A DNA stretch of 64,000 nt from Odobenus rosmarus divergens (taxonomy: Eukaryota; Chordata; Mammalia; Carnivora; Odobenidae), in the NCBI RefSeq assembly GCF_000321225.1, contig NW_004450464.1:2671427-2735426 (forward strand), written 5' to 3'. The position numbers and the translations under genes are program-made. The notes beneath the pieces are model-generated. The model saw only the letters and a program-made list of their open reading frames with translations, was not told the origin of the DNA and searched no databases. Below, one piece after another: positions 32,967-45,231 of this stretch. Within the stretch, counting starts at the first letter, position 1. Each line of letters begins with the position of its first letter.

Positions 32967-33085
32967 GGGTGCCTGAGTGGCTCGGTCAGTTAAGCATTCG
33001 CCTCTTGATCTCAGCTCAGGTGTTGATCTCAGGGTCATGAGTTCAAGCCCCATACTTAAAAGAGAAATAGAAAGAAAAAGAAATA
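32967..33085 (+). mobile_element. Short b-type carnivore SINE
   Basis: gggtgcctgagtggctcggt, tcttgatctcagctcaggtg, gatctcagggtcatgagttc aagccccata, then a purine-rich tail. It lacks the CT-rich body, like the copies at 3745 and 60254. Confidence 0.88.
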
Positions 33086-33621
33086 TACCGATATATTTGA
33101 AACCACCTATATGAGCTTCCCCAGAGGACATCTTCTATTTCCTCCATCCAGATATCAGTGTCTGACATTCTTTATTTCAGTCTTATGAGTGACCAAAGTT
33201 ATTATACTGTGATGTTGTCAGAGAGGTTACCTGTGATATAGTGTGTTTATCAGCCATTCCTATTTTCTCTTTTGTGAAATCCCCTGTTCAAATATTTTGT
33301 TCCTGTCAGTGGAAAAGGAAGTAGGAGGGGACTGTTTTTCTTATCGACTCAGGTGGTTTTGTGCTCTAGATAGAGACTTTTTTCGAATATTTTTCAGAAA
33401 TACTCTGCCATTCTATGGCTTATTACTTCACTATCATCATGGTGTATTCTGAGGACCAGAAGCTCTTCACTGTAATGGTGGCAAATTTGTTGTTTCCTTT
33501 GTGTTTTGTACTTGTCTTTAACAGATCTATTCCTACCGAAAAGGCAAGAAAATATTGTCTTTTGTTATCTTCTCAAACATTATTGTTGTATTTTTCACAT
33601 TTAACCTAACTGGAATTGTTT

Positions 33622-33650
33622 CTGTTTTGTTTTGTTTTGTTTTGTTTTAG
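33622..33650. repeat. (TTTTG)n simple repeat
   Basis: About five TTTTG units. Confidence 0.9.
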
Positions 33651-35416
33651 TGATCGAAAAACTCAATCTTTTCCTTACCGAATTTTCAATGGGCCTTCTG
33701 ACAGAGTCCAAGTTTCTATATTTGCTTATCTTCCTTTAAGAGCATTAATATCTTGCTTTAATCAACTCATCTATTGCAATATATGTACCATACACTGCTT
33801 ACATATTAAAGCATTTTAATAAATTTTATATTTGGTATAGCAAGTTCCACTAACTTTTCTTTTTCAGTTTCTTTTTCAGTTTATTACATAAAAGAAATGT
33901 GGGATCAATGTGACCATTTTCTCACACACACACACACACCCCTGAAATTTTGTCTGAAATCTTTGAAATTTTATATAAAATATGAATTGAATCGGTAGAT
34001 CAATGTGTTTACAATATTTAGTCTTTGAGTCCATGTACTTGAGAAGCATCCCTATTTGCTTTTTCTTAAATATCTTTAAATAAATTTTGTTTTTTATGTG
34101 AAATCCCTGCACATCTTTGGTTCTATTTATTCTTAAATACTGCAGTTATAGCTTTACCGTAAATTGTTCACCTTTTCAAATTGTGTTTTCCAGTTATATT
34201 TTATAAATGTGTGCTCATAAAATTGCTTTTTATATATTGATTTTTGAATCAGACATTGCTAGAATCTCTTATAAGACACCAATAGTTTCTTTATGATTCT
34301 TCTGCTTTCTATGAAGACAATCATTTCATTGCTGAATGAATATTTTATATTTTTTCATCCTTATACTCTTGCATTTTGTTTTCTTGTAACACTGGCCTAC
34401 CTTGAATCTCAAGGGAAAAATAATAAAGATGCTTGTAAAGGCCATCTTAGACCATGCTTCTTGCTTTTTGGAGACAGACTTTCAATGTTTAATCATAAAA
34501 TATGATATTTGTTGTAGAGTTTTTGTATATATTTTATCATTTTCTAAGAATTTGTCTTATTAATGGATATTGAGCTTTATTGAATATTTTCTTTGCTTCT
34601 AATGATATATATCCTATGGGCTTCATTTTAATGTGAATTACATTGACAAATTTTGCGTTAGAACATAAACACAACTTGACAAAATGTATTATATTTTTAC
34701 ACATTGCTGGATTTGGTTTGTTTATATTTTGTTTGGGGTTTTTGGTACCTCTATTACTGAGAGAAATTGACGTGCATATTTTATTTCTCACACTACATGT
34801 GCCTTGCCTTGTGATAAAATATATACATTAGCCAATATATTTTTCTGAAATGTTATCTACAAAATTGAAAGTGTTTGTTTTAAAGAAGTATTACCTATAT
34901 AAAACTGGAATCTGATTTTGTGAGAAGACTATCTTAACTATGAGTTAGAATTTGTTCACCTTTATATGATTTATATAGTTTATATTTCCTCTTAGTTCAG
35001 TTTTGCTTCCATTTTTATAGAGGTTGTTCACTTCATTTGAGTTTTCTAATATTTGGCAATATTCTTCATAACAATATCTTCCAAACTCTGCAGCATCTGT
35101 GGTTGGACTTTTCTTTCAGTATGTTTCTTTGCACTTCCTTTCAATGTCCTTAATTAATTTTTTCCAAAGTTTGCTGATTTTATTAGTTTGTTCAATGAGT
35201 CAGTTCGGCTTTTTAATTTTTTTATTTCATGTATCTATTTCCCTTTCCACTGTTTTTTAATTGCTTTTATTATTTTTCTTCTACTTTTTTAGAAGCTTTC
35301 TTCCCTTCTGTCTTTCCTTGAATATTTCAGTCGTAGTTTTTGGCATTTCTTTTTTTAATAAAGAAATTAAGGCCATAATTTTTCCTTGTATAAGCTTAAG
35401 CTAGATCTTATGAATT

Positions 35417-35627
35417 TTTTTAAAGACTTTATTTTTTCGTGAGAGAGAGAGAGAGAGTACAAGATGGGGGGATCAGGGGAGGAGGGAGAGGCAGAGGGAA
35501 AGTATCTCAAGCATACTCTGTACTGATCATGGAGCCCATCACGGGACTCCATCCCATGACCCTGAGATCATGACCTGAGTTGAAACCAAGAGTCAGCTGC
35601 TCAACCAACTGAGCCACCCAGGTGCCC
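35417..35627 (-). mobile_element. CAN-SINE
   Basis: Reverse copy: ttaaagactttattttttcg, GA tract, ggagggagaggcagagggaa, tgaccctgagatcatgacct, tgagccacccaggtgcccc. Degenerate flanking repeats atcttatgaatttt and atcctataaatttg are visible. It split the old LINE. Confidence 0.93.
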
Positions 35628-35790
35628 CTATCCTATAAATTTGTATACGAAGTACCTAGAGCTTTTTCATTACTCAATATGTTTCAGTTTCCATTTTGAT
35701 TTTTCTTTATCCCATGAGTAACGTAGAAGTTGGTATTAAAATTTAAGTTATGTGTGGAGTTTCCATATATACTTCAAAGATTATATCTAC

Positions 35791-37370
35791 TGGAAGAACC
35801 TTCTAAGCAGAGGGAACAGCAAGTGAAAAGCCCTGAGTACAAAAATACCTGGTGTATTCAAGGAACTGCAAGAAATTCAGGGTAGCTGGAGGAAAGTCAA
35901 CGAAAGAGTAGAAAATATAGTTAGAGGGTAAGAGAGGGCCAGATCCTGTCAGGCCTTGAAAATCATATTAGCATGTTAGCATTTACTCAGTGGGATAAGG
36001 AGTAGTGAATTTCTAAGAAAATCTACATTTTGGCAAGATCGCTCTGTCTGCAGTGTTAGTAGTAGGCAAGAGTAGAATAAGGGCAGAAGCAGAGAAACCA
36101 ATCAGATGTTGGAGGCTTTGACCTCATGGTGATAGAGACAGTGTAAAGGTCAAATTTGGATAGATTTTGAAGGCGGAAGAGGTGAGATTTTCTGCAATAA
36201 TGGATGTGAGTGTGACAGAAAGATAAGAGTCAAGTTGACAGGAAGGTTTTTAGCTCAAGAAACTGGAATATAATTGTAATCAGCTTAAACGGAGAAGTCT
36301 GTGGTGGGAACAGCCAAGTCTTCTGAGGTAAAAACTTTGAAATGCTTTAGATATCAAGTGGAAATGTGAAGAAGACAGCTGCATATGCATTTCTGGAATC
36401 CAGGGCTTGGGAGTCATCGACATTTAGATTATATGTAAAGCCATGTGACTAGTAAGTGCAAATAGAAAAGAGAAGAAGTCTAATTACTATATACTGGGAC
36501 ACTCCAATATTTAAAGATAGAGGAGATGAAGAGGAAGCCAGCAAAAGACAATGAGAATGAGTGGCCATAAAGGTAAGAGTAAAACCAGGCAAGTGTGGTG
36601 TTGGAAGCCAAGTAAAGAAAAGTATTTCAAGATGACATAGTGATCAATGATGCAAATGCTACTTGTAAGATGAAGAATGAGAAATGATCCTTGGCAACTG
36701 AAGGTCATGGCTGATCTTTATAAAGTACAGGTTTAGTGCAATGCTATAGGAGGAAAGCTGATCCCAATGACTCCAAGAGAGAATTAGAAGAGAGTACAAG
36801 CAAGGGTGATTTTTTTAGAGAGTTCTTTTATTTTAAAAGGTGAGATGAAGAAAAATGATATGATAGCTAGAGGGAGTTGGGGGTCAAGAGAAGATCATTT
36901 TATGATGGTAATTTTAAAAATCATATTTGCATGCTGATGCAAATGGTTTGGGAAAGAGAAGAAATACTGATGCAGGAGAGAGATGAGAGAATTGCTGGAG
37001 TATTGAACTTGAATGAGTGAAGGAGAATAGGATGGAGGGCACAACACAGTGGCTGACCCCAGTGAAGAGTGTGGAGGGTTAATTCATTGCAGGCAACGAT
37101 GTTGTCCCATGAACTCAACTATAGACACTTGGGGAAATGGGGTGGTTAGAGCCCTTGAAAATTTGTTTCTGATTGCTTCCATTTTTCAGTGAAGAAGGAA
37201 AATAGGTTATCATCTGGTAATGAGGATAGGAAAAACATGTTGCAAGTGTGAAGAGAGAGTAGAAAATCAGGAATGTGAGAAAGAAGAAATTGACCAGGAA
37301 AGTACACTGTGATCAATGGGCAGCGTGAAGAACCTCTTAGGTCAGTGATGCTGTATTTAAAATGAGATCA
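35791..37370 (-). mobile_element. L2 LINE, ORF2 reverse transcriptase region, reverse
   Basis: A long stretch of reverse L2 text in order: gcagagggaacagcaagtga aaagccctgag, gagggccagatcctgtcagg ccttg, atcgctctgtctgcagtgtt, ataagagtcaagttgacagg aaggttttt, gggagtcatcgacatttaga, gaggaagccagcaaaagaca, gtgtggtgttggaagccaag. The minus strand at 36400-36432 encodes LNVDDSQA where the L2 catalytic box is YADDSQ. Many indels; a dead copy. Confidence 0.8.
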
Positions 37371-37667
37371 GCAACCCTGCTTTATTTTGTTTGGTTGTTT
37401 TTTATGTCTTCTCCAGTTACTGTCTGGGCACAGAGTACACAGGGTTGGCTTTGACCAATGCTCCAGTTTTACGAAGTGAGTAAAACAAAAACAAAAAAGT
37501 TGAGGGTTTGTTATATGCTGCTCCTTTTCAAAGCCTGTTGTTGCTGATATGATTTTTTAAATTACAAATTCATTTATAATCATCACTGAATCCAAAAAAG
37601 AGTTTTGACATTATACATTGTGTCCATTAATAAAAACTAAAACATCATGGAAGACAAGGATATTATC
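37371..37667. other. Unclassified sequence
   Basis: No repeat family or gene recognised. Confidence 0.4.
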
Positions 37668-37679
37668 CTCAAAGCTACT

Positions 37680-37856
37680 CAATTTTTTTTTAATTTTAAT
37701 TCTTTTGTGGGGAGGGACAAAGGGAGAGGGAGACAGAGAATCTCAAGCAGGCTCCACACCCAGCACAGAGCATGATGTGGGCTCATGACACTGAGATCAA
37801 GACCGGAGCTGAATTCACGAGTTGGACCCTTAACCAACCGAGTTACCGAGGTGCCC
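37680..37856 (-). mobile_element. CAN-SINE
   Basis: Reverse copy ending cgagttaccgaggtgcccc, with gggagagggagacagagaat, caagcaggctccacacccag and actgagatcaagaccggagc. Perfect 12-bp repeats ctcaaagctact lie at 37668-37679 and 37857-37868. Confidence 0.95.
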
Positions 37857-37886
37857 CTCAAAGCTACTTTAAACTACAATTAAACC

Positions 37887-38405
37887 GTGAGTGTTGCTGG
37901 AGTGGTGGGGGGTGGGAGGGATGGAGTGGCTGGGTGGATAGACATTGGGGAGGGTATGTGCTATGGTCAGCGCTGTGAATTGTGTAAAACTGTTGAATCA
38001 CAGACCTGTACCCCTGAAACAAATAATAGATTATATGTTAAAAAAAAAAAAAAGAAGATAGCAGGAAGGGAAAAGTGAAGGGGGGGAAATCAGAGAGGGA
38101 GATGAACCATGAGAGACTATGGACTCTGAGAACAAACCGAGGTTTCTAGAGGGGAGGGGGTGGGGGGATAGGGTAGCCTGGTGACGGGTATTAAAGAGGA
38201 CACGTACTGAATGGGGCACTGGGTGTTATACGCAAACAATGAATCATGGAACACTGCATCAAAAACTAATGATGTAATGTATGGTGGTTAACATAACAAT
38301 AAAAAAATTATTATAACCTCAAAAAAAAAAAAGAAATAATATCCTTTAAAAAAAAAAACTAACGATGTAATGTATGGTGATTAACATAATATAATAAAAT
38401 AAAAT
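37887..38405 (+). mobile_element. Composite L1 3'-end insertion with two 3' ends
   Basis: L1 3' UTR text runs from the G-rich ggtggggggtgggagggatg through cagacctgtacccctgaaac, atgagagactatggactctg and acaatgaatcatggaacact to a first A-rich end at about 38310. A short spacer with A-runs follows, then a second L1 terminus (aacgatgtaatgtatggtga ttaacataat) to 38405. Perfect 16-bp repeats aaactacaattaaacc (37871-37886, 38406-38421) enclose all of it. No ORF. Confidence 0.92.
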
Positions 38406-38421
38406 AAACTACAATTAAACC

Positions 38422-38765
38422 ATACTGATTGAAAATAAGTAACTTTCAGTAAGAATAAACATTTCCATAAAACATATCAAAAATTGTTTATATAACAATA
38501 GTAATAAATGATACAGCCCCTTTGAAACAAAGAATAAATTTTAAAACACTATCACAAAGAGATGATTATGGACCAATTTCTCCGTACCAATATGAAGCTA
38601 CAAATTGATTTGTTTTGTAGCTCAGAAATAAAGTGTACTTTTCTCAGCAGAGAAATCAAGAAAATGAAATTCTTTTATCAGCATGCAAGAATATATTTTA
38701 AAGTGATGGATACTAGAGACAACAAATTTATTTCAAGTAACTTTTATGACTAAGAAGTGTATATA
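38422..38765. other. Unclassified AT-rich sequence
   Basis: No repeat family or gene recognised. An AT-rich 63-codon frame at 38562-38753 has no features. Confidence 0.4.
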
Positions 38766-38766
38766 A

Positions 38767-38809
38767 GATATATATATATATACACACACACACACATATA
38801 TATATATAA
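38767..38809. repeat. (TA)n(CA)n(TA)n compound microsatellite
   Basis: TA units, then six or seven CA units, then TA units again, forming an imperfect self-complementary block. Confidence 0.95.
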
Positions 38810-38849
38810 CTTTACTTTTTTGTTTTAAAATTCGTTTTGCTCAAATATA

Positions 38850-39445
38850 CCTTCAAGACCTCCTCAATATCCCCTTGGCCTCTCCTGGACCTCCCGTATC
38901 TGTGTCTCCCCAGTCACTCTCATGGCATATTCCAACACAAACACACTCACAGAATTTCTCCACCAGAGCTTGATTGACCACAGCCTAGGAGAATCTGGCT
39001 CTCCAAAGATTTCTTGAACTGAAGTGAAACACAAGACACAGAATAATATCTGACTTCCCAAAGGGCCACCTAACAGGCCAAACAATGCACTCTAGAAATA
39101 TGGGGGAATCAATACCTGATGCCACGATCTTTGACCAGTGCAGACAGGACAAGTCCTCATAAACACCCTCTCCTTCTCTTCACTGCTCTCTTCTGAGATA
39201 CTGTTTCTCTGTAGACCCTGCCTAGAGACAGTCTGCAATGCATGGCAGGTGCACCTACCAGGCAGCCAAAGGCATCTTTTGCAGTCATAACAACTCGGGA
39301 TCAGCATGGTACTCCATCAGCTTGCGTTGTACCTCACTTCCCTTTGCCCTCACTCTCATCTCCTAGAATTGCACCTCACAAATAAAGCATCAGCACTAAA
39401 CCCTTGCATTAGACTCTATTTTCAAGGGACCACAGGCTAAGACAA
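38850..39445 (+). mobile_element. Possible LTR-like repeat
   Basis: The segment is GC-richer than its flanks. It has AATAAA at about 39382 followed by gcatcagcactaaacccttg and an ending ggaccacaggctaagaca, like the ends of several mammalian LTRs ('...cccaaactaagaca'). The 5' limit and family are not resolved. Minus-strand frames at 38864-39307 show no domains. Confidence 0.35.
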
Positions 39446-40204
39446 AGAGAAGCAGAGCACAAAGCGCATGTACAGTTGAATTTTGCAGAGCAAACATTCA
39501 TGCGATCAAAGTTAAAAATTAAAACATACTTTAGAAGCGTCTCCTTGTGCCTTTTCACCTAATACACAATTATTATTGTATTAATGTAAATTTAAGTCCG
39601 AGCCCATTCTCAATGGACTGGCAGGAAGTGAAGTCTCATCCCTCCTGGGACCCCTAATTTCCTTATACTTTGCCCAAAAGAAAAAAAAAGGCACAAAACC
39701 CAAATCTCCTTAATCACAAGACACACTAACTTTAGACACTGAAGACACCAGGAATTTTCCTTATTCCCTAGTTTCTTCACAAAGGCACTGTCTCCTGACA
39801 GTGAAACACCTAACAAAATAGCTTTAATAGTTTGGGTTTTTTATGAAATAGAAGACAGAAACGTGAGAGTTTTGCAGGCCATGTCTGCTTAAATTCAATT
39901 ATTTCCACTTGTTACAAACCTCTTCAAAAAACAAAGCTATACAAAATTACTTGTAAAACTTAAATTTTTGACAATATTTGTAAAACTAGAGAGGAGAAAA
40001 TCCAGGTGTTTGTATAAAAACTCAACACCATTTATGATAAGGAAAGAATTCTAATACAAAGGTAAAGGAGTAAATTAATTAACTGGCGTGTTCTTCCACT
40101 TTGTAGCATTCAACATTACTTTTACTTTCCAGTTAAAATACAGAGTTCCTAAAAAAAAAAAAAGTTCCTCATTTGATTTAAAAACTAGAAATTGTGTTGA
40201 TTTT
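39446..40204. other. Unclassified sequence
   Basis: No repeat family or gene recognised. An A-run at 40151-40162 sits between two copies of agttcct (see findings). Confidence 0.4.
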
Positions 40205-43100
40205 AGTAAACTTTTTTATTGTGTACTATAACATACATACGGAAAAGTACATAAAATATATTTTACTCAATGAATTATTACAGAGCAAACCCCAAGTGTA
40301 AACAGGTGAAGAAATAGAACTTTGCCAGCAACTTCCAGAAGCCCCCAGGACACACTCTCTCCCGCATCCTTTTATAGTGTGGTTTTTCTTCCTTTTCTAC
40401 ATGCTTGTTAGCACACATCCCCAAACACAATGGTTTATTTCACCTATTTTTTTGAATTTTATGCAAATAGAATCATATAGTATGTATTTTTGTATCTTGA
40501 TTCTTTCAACAACATATTTATATTATACACCTATTTTATTCCTTGTTTTTGCCTATAGCTTAAGTTCATTCATTTTCTTGAATAGTACTTCACTGTAATT
40601 ATAAGCCACACTTCATGTGCCCACTCTGTGGTAGATATTTAAATTATTTCCAGTTTGAGTCTATTGTGAATAATGTTACTGTGAAGATTCAGGTCTGTAT
40701 CTTCTAGAGCAAATGCATATACACTTCTGCTGGACAAATTCTTAACTGTAGAACTTATGGGTAATAAGGTATGCCCCTCTCAACCTAACTGACAAGTCAG
40801 ACTAGTTTCCGAAATGCCTATTCCAATTTACACTTCCACCAAAGCTGTGTGAAAGTTCCTATTGTTCCAGATCCTTGTTAACACTTGACATTTTCAGGTT
40901 TTTAAAAATTTGAGCCATCCTGGTGGTGGTGCCTAATAGAATTTCACTTTGGTTTAATTTTACATTTTCCAATTACTATTAGTAAAGCTAGTAATACGTA
41001 CTCTGTTGTACAATTATTGCTTATGTGGATATTCACTTTTACAAATTGCCTGTTCAAATTCATTGCCTATGTTTCTACTACATAGACTTTTTCCTTATTG
41101 ATTTTCATGAATTACTTATGAACTCTGAGCCATTTATAGTTATATGGATTGCAAATATCCTCTTTTATTTGGCTTGACATTCACTTTCTTAAAGAACTAT
41201 TTTAAAGATTGGAAGGTTTTACCTGTAATGCAGTCAAAATTATCCATTTTTTTAGAGCTTTTTCCTCTTCTATTTAACAATCGTTTCCTAATCCTCCAGG
41301 ACAATATTGAAGAGAAGTGATAATAGCAAACTTCCTTGCCTATTTCACTCCCAAAGGGAAAGCTATCAATATTTTACCCTTAAGTATAGTGTTAGCATTA
41401 GGGATCGTGCTTGTTTGGTTGGTTACCCTTTATTATATTAATAAAGTTTCTTTCTATTCTTAATGTTATAAAAGCTTTTCTCATGAATAAATATGTAATG
41501 TTTCCAAAAGCTTTTTCTGCAGCTATGATATTTTTCTCCATAATTTTGTTAATGGGGGCGGGGGGCTATAGGGAATAGTGTAGGGAATACTTAGTATAGT
41601 TGCATTCCTAAAAAAAAATATATAGTCAACCTTTCACATGATTTAAAATCCCATGTTTCTGGATTCAGTTTGTTGGTATTCTAACTAGAATTGTTGCGTC
41701 AATGTTCATGAGTCAAATGACTGCAATAGACATGAGTCAGTAATATTCCTGTAAGGTTTTTCCTCCAAGTTATGCTGACTCCTCAGATGAGCTAGCAGTG
41801 TTTCAATCCTTTTCAAGTCTCCAGAAGGATTTGTATGTTTGCTATTATTTTTTTCCTTAAATATTAAGAGCTACCTCCTCACTGGAAATCTGTCCTTAAG
41901 AATCTAGTCACCTCACCCTGAAAATCTGATCTCTGTCTCCTCAACTCAGTGAGATGGTAGGATATGATTTGGACCCCCTTCCCAATAGGAGGATAAATCT
42001 GTTCTCTGTTACCTCATCATCAACGGAAGCAGAAGTCAAAACATACAATAATTTGATGGAGATTATTTGTGCATTACATCTTTGTCAAGAAAATTCTCAC
42101 TACTATTTTTGGAAATGAGCTTTCTATTTTTATGCTCTGTAAAGAAAAAACATTACGATCTCTTTCATCCAGGGTCTCAGATTTTCTACCATAGCAATGA
42201 GTAATTTAATTGCCTAACATTTGTGACATTTTACTTGTCTTTTATTTTATAGAATCCTGTTGTCTTTCTATTCTTTCTTAAGGCAATGAGTGTTTCTAAT
42301 GAACTTTGTAACCCAGAGAGAATCTAGAAATTGTTTAAAAATTATCATTTAAAACACTTTTACTATCTTTTATTCAGATTTTAATTTTTTTCTTAAATCA
42401 ATTGTGGTAATTTATATTTTCTCATTAATAAATTAGACTATTCTATTGATTTAAACTTTTTAAAAACATTTTAACTGATCATAATACATGCTGTCAGAAA
42501 TAATATTAAGACTGGACTCAAAAAGTATTTAATATTTTCTGATTTGTGGGTTTTTTTTCTGATTTCTAAACATATTTTCTTCATTCTCTATAAATTGATT
42601 AGAATAACCAGAATATATTGTTTTAATAAGTTATGCATTTGAGAAGAATCAACTCTTAGAGTCATCATTTAATATACATCACTTAATATACATTTTATAC
42701 TTACTATACATTTCTATAGATAATTTAATATACATTTTACTTTTTTCTTTATATTCCCCTTCGATTGCTTTCTGAAAATTTCTCTTGATTCTCTTCATTT
42801 TAATGTTTATTTTGATTCCTATCATCTACATGTTGAAAAAATTTTCACTATGCATTTACCTCTGAATATTGCTTTAGCACTGCCATATATGTTTGAGTAG
42901 CAATATCCTAATCAATTGACTATATAGATCTGTGATTTAGATTTAATTTTTTCTCCTAAGCAGTGATAATTAAGGACGATTTATACAAAAGTCACTGCAA
43001 TTTTTTCACTTTTCTGGTCATTTTATTTCTTGATTTGTTGAACTGAAATCAGAAATTGACCACACTATAGTTAGAAATGTTTCTCAATGTTCTAATAATG
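40205..43100 (-). mobile_element. Old L1M-type LINE, reverse
   Basis: Reverse L1 3' UTR and ORF2-like text: gcaaatagaatcatatagta, ttcattcattttcttgaata gtacttcac, attgtgaataatgttactgt, ctgacaagtcagactagttt cc, tttacacttccaccaaagct gtgtg, tatttaacaatcgtttccta, ttaataaagtttctttctat tc, and further ORF2-like text to about 43100. It may comprise more than one copy. All frames are broken. Confidence 0.65.
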
Positions 43101-43277
43101 ACTAATTTTAAGGTTTATTATTATTTAAAATCACATGCTTAATTCATTGGACATAAATATATAAGCATATAAATTCAAAATTATGTACATATGTACTAAT
43201 TCAATGTTTTATAACAATCCAATCCTAAAAATTGACATGCCCCCGACAAAGAATGCTATATTTAATTATTTCAGCAT

Positions 43278-43368
43278 TGTGCCCTTATTTCCATTACTGA
43301 TTATTTTTGTGTGTGATAATTGTGTGTGCCCTTATTTCCATTACTGATTATTTTTGTGTGTGATAATT
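43278..43368. repeat. 47-bp tandem duplication, two copies
   Basis: gtgcccttatttccattact gattatttttgtgtgtgata att occurs twice with a 47-bp period and no mismatch over 44 bp (43278-43321, 43325-43368). Recent, or an assembly artefact. Confidence 0.95.
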
Positions 43369-43390
43369 TAGAATAAGACCTTTTATTCCT

Positions 43391-43585
43391 GGGCACTTGG
43401 GCGGCTCAGTTGGTTAAGCGACTGCCTTCAGCTCAGGTCATGATCCTGGAGTCCCGGGATCGAGTCCCGCGTCGGGCTCCCTGCTCAGCAGGGAGTCTGC
43501 TTCTCCCTCGAACCCTCCCCCCTCTCATGTGCTCTCTCTCTCTCTCTCATTCTCACTCTCTCAAATAAATAAATCTTTAAAAAAA
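43391..43585 (+). mobile_element. CAN-SINE, full length
   Basis: Head gggcacttgggcggctcagt, gagtcccgggatcgagtccc, ctccctgctcagcagggagt, (CT)n, tail caaataaataaatctttaaa. Repeats aagaccttttattcct (43375-43390) and aagactatttattcct (43586-43601). Confidence 0.96.
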
Positions 43586-43601
43586 AAGACTATTTATTCC
43601 T

Positions 43602-44020
43602 TATTTCATTGTATATTTTACATTTTTTCAATATATAGTAACACATTATACTTACCAGGTTTCCAGTAGGAAACAGATGGACAGGATCAAATTGAAGAGG
43701 GTTTTACTTAAAAGATTGGAGGAGAGGCAGGAGAAGGAAGAAGAGGAGAGGGAGGAAAAGGAGAATGGCAGGGTAGGGAAACCACAAGACAGAGATATTG
43801 CAGACTCCAGAACTAGTAAGAGCAAGTTGCCACCCCAGATCTGAAGAGAGAGAGGTCTGTGAGGAGAGGGCCCTGCCCGCAAGGGTCACCATCTTTGGTG
43901 GAGGTTCACTGAACAGGAACCCTAAACAAAATTGGGATCTTCTCCTGTTCCCACGGCCAGATCTCTTGGCTATAATGATGAGAAATAATTCCTTAGAAAG
44001 CTTACGTTGTGCATAATTTC
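43602..44020. other. Unclassified, purine-rich then GC-richer segment
   Basis: A purine-rich tract (about 43718-43770) is followed by a GC-richer part. It may be an old LTR in reverse, but I cannot name it. Frames on both strands (43652-43892 minus, 43798-44016 plus) overlap and lack features. Confidence 0.35.
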
Positions 44021-44480
44021 TCTTTTTCCAAGAAATAGATGAAAACCCACAAGTTCACCATTCAGACCCAGCTCAAGCATTGCATAAATCCTTGATAAAA
44101 TTTTATTGGAATTACCTAAATTGTTTTAGTGACTATTATCCCGCCACTAAACTTTGTACGTATTTCTATTATTATACTTAACATATGACATTAAATTTTT
44201 ATTTTTATTTTTTTTCCTAATACAGGGTAAAGTCCTTAAAGGACTGCCTTGCTTATTTTTTTTTTCTTGGAATGGAAAACACTTATTTTCTGGGAGCATA
44301 CCTCGGATTGAAGGAAAGGCTGTATAGTGACATCCTTGTGTTCCCTCTGGGGCTCCGGTAAAACCAAAGCATACTAAAGTTCACAATAAATGTGCCCTTC
44401 TTTGTCTCATATGTGATTATTTATAGATGTTTCCACATCGGTCCTTTGCTGCACAGACTGCTAACTGTTTCATAATGTCT
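44021..44480. other. Unclassified sequence
   Basis: No repeat family or gene recognised. Confidence 0.4.
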
Positions 44481-44489
44481 CTTTTCCTC

Positions 44490-44800
44490 TTTCGTAGTGA
44501 TAGTTTTTAGCTGGATTGCATTTCTCATCCTTCCTTGAAGGTAGGCATGACCATGTGCCTATATTCTGTCCAATAGAATGTGAGAGTAATGTATGAAATT
44601 TACAGTTTAACCAATTAAAAGAAAGAGTTATGTCCTCTTCATTACTCCTTTCCACAACTAGATTGTTGACATGACGGCTAGAGTTGGAGCAGACATTTTC
44701 AACCATGAAGTGGAAATAATTTGAGGATACCAGAATAGTACACGATAGGAGAGCCTGGACCCCTGACATTTGGAACCATCACGCTTCCCCTGAATTCTTT
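44490..44800 (+). repeat. Possible old LTR-like or unresolved interspersed repeat
   Basis: ttccttgaaggtaggcatga ccatgtgcct and tctgtccaatagaatgtgag are like a known mammalian repeat ('aggtgtggccatgtgac ... ggccaatgggatgtgag'). A related module may recur near 63790. The family is not resolved. Confidence 0.3.
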
Positions 44801-45231
44801 TGTGAGAGAAATAATCTCCATTTTATTTAAAGCACTGTTATTTGGGTCTCTTTTATAGAAGTTGAACCTATAACTTCTTCAGTCAGCTCTTCTAGAATGC
44901 TCTCATTGTTGCTTGTCACAAATTGTTGTGCTCTGTTTTGCTATTTCCTCCACTGAAAATACAACTAATCTTTATGTAGAAACAGTAAAGTAAAATATGA
45001 TGCAAATCAGTGTATTAAATGTCTTTATGAAAATGTTTTATGATGTTCCATGCAACTTTTCTGAAATATTTAATTCTAAGATCTAAATGAATAGAAAGCA
45101 TTATATTAGAAATAAATCATAAAAATAAGTTATTAAATATTAAGACACCATGAAAGTTAGATTTTTCTTCCTCTTAAAGAATTTCTATTCAAAAAGTATC
45201 TTAACTGCACTAAGGCAGAAGTGCACACTTT
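44801..45231. other. Unclassified AT-rich sequence
   Basis: No repeat family or gene recognised. Confidence 0.4.

Larger units (their letters stand above)
32820..35790 (-). mobile_element. Old L1/HAL1-like LINE, reverse, split by two SINEs
   Basis: The left end has a reversed A-tail (tttttttttcttttcaatgt) and tattaaatattgaatacata. Reverse ORF2-like text follows: gtgaaatcccctgttcaaat attttg, ttcagaaatactctgccatt-like, ttgaatcggtagatcaatgt, tgattttattagtttgttca atgag, and tatcccatgagtaacgtag. T-rich short open frames on the plus strand are antisense shadows. The exact family (HAL1 or L1M) is not resolved. Confidence 0.65.
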
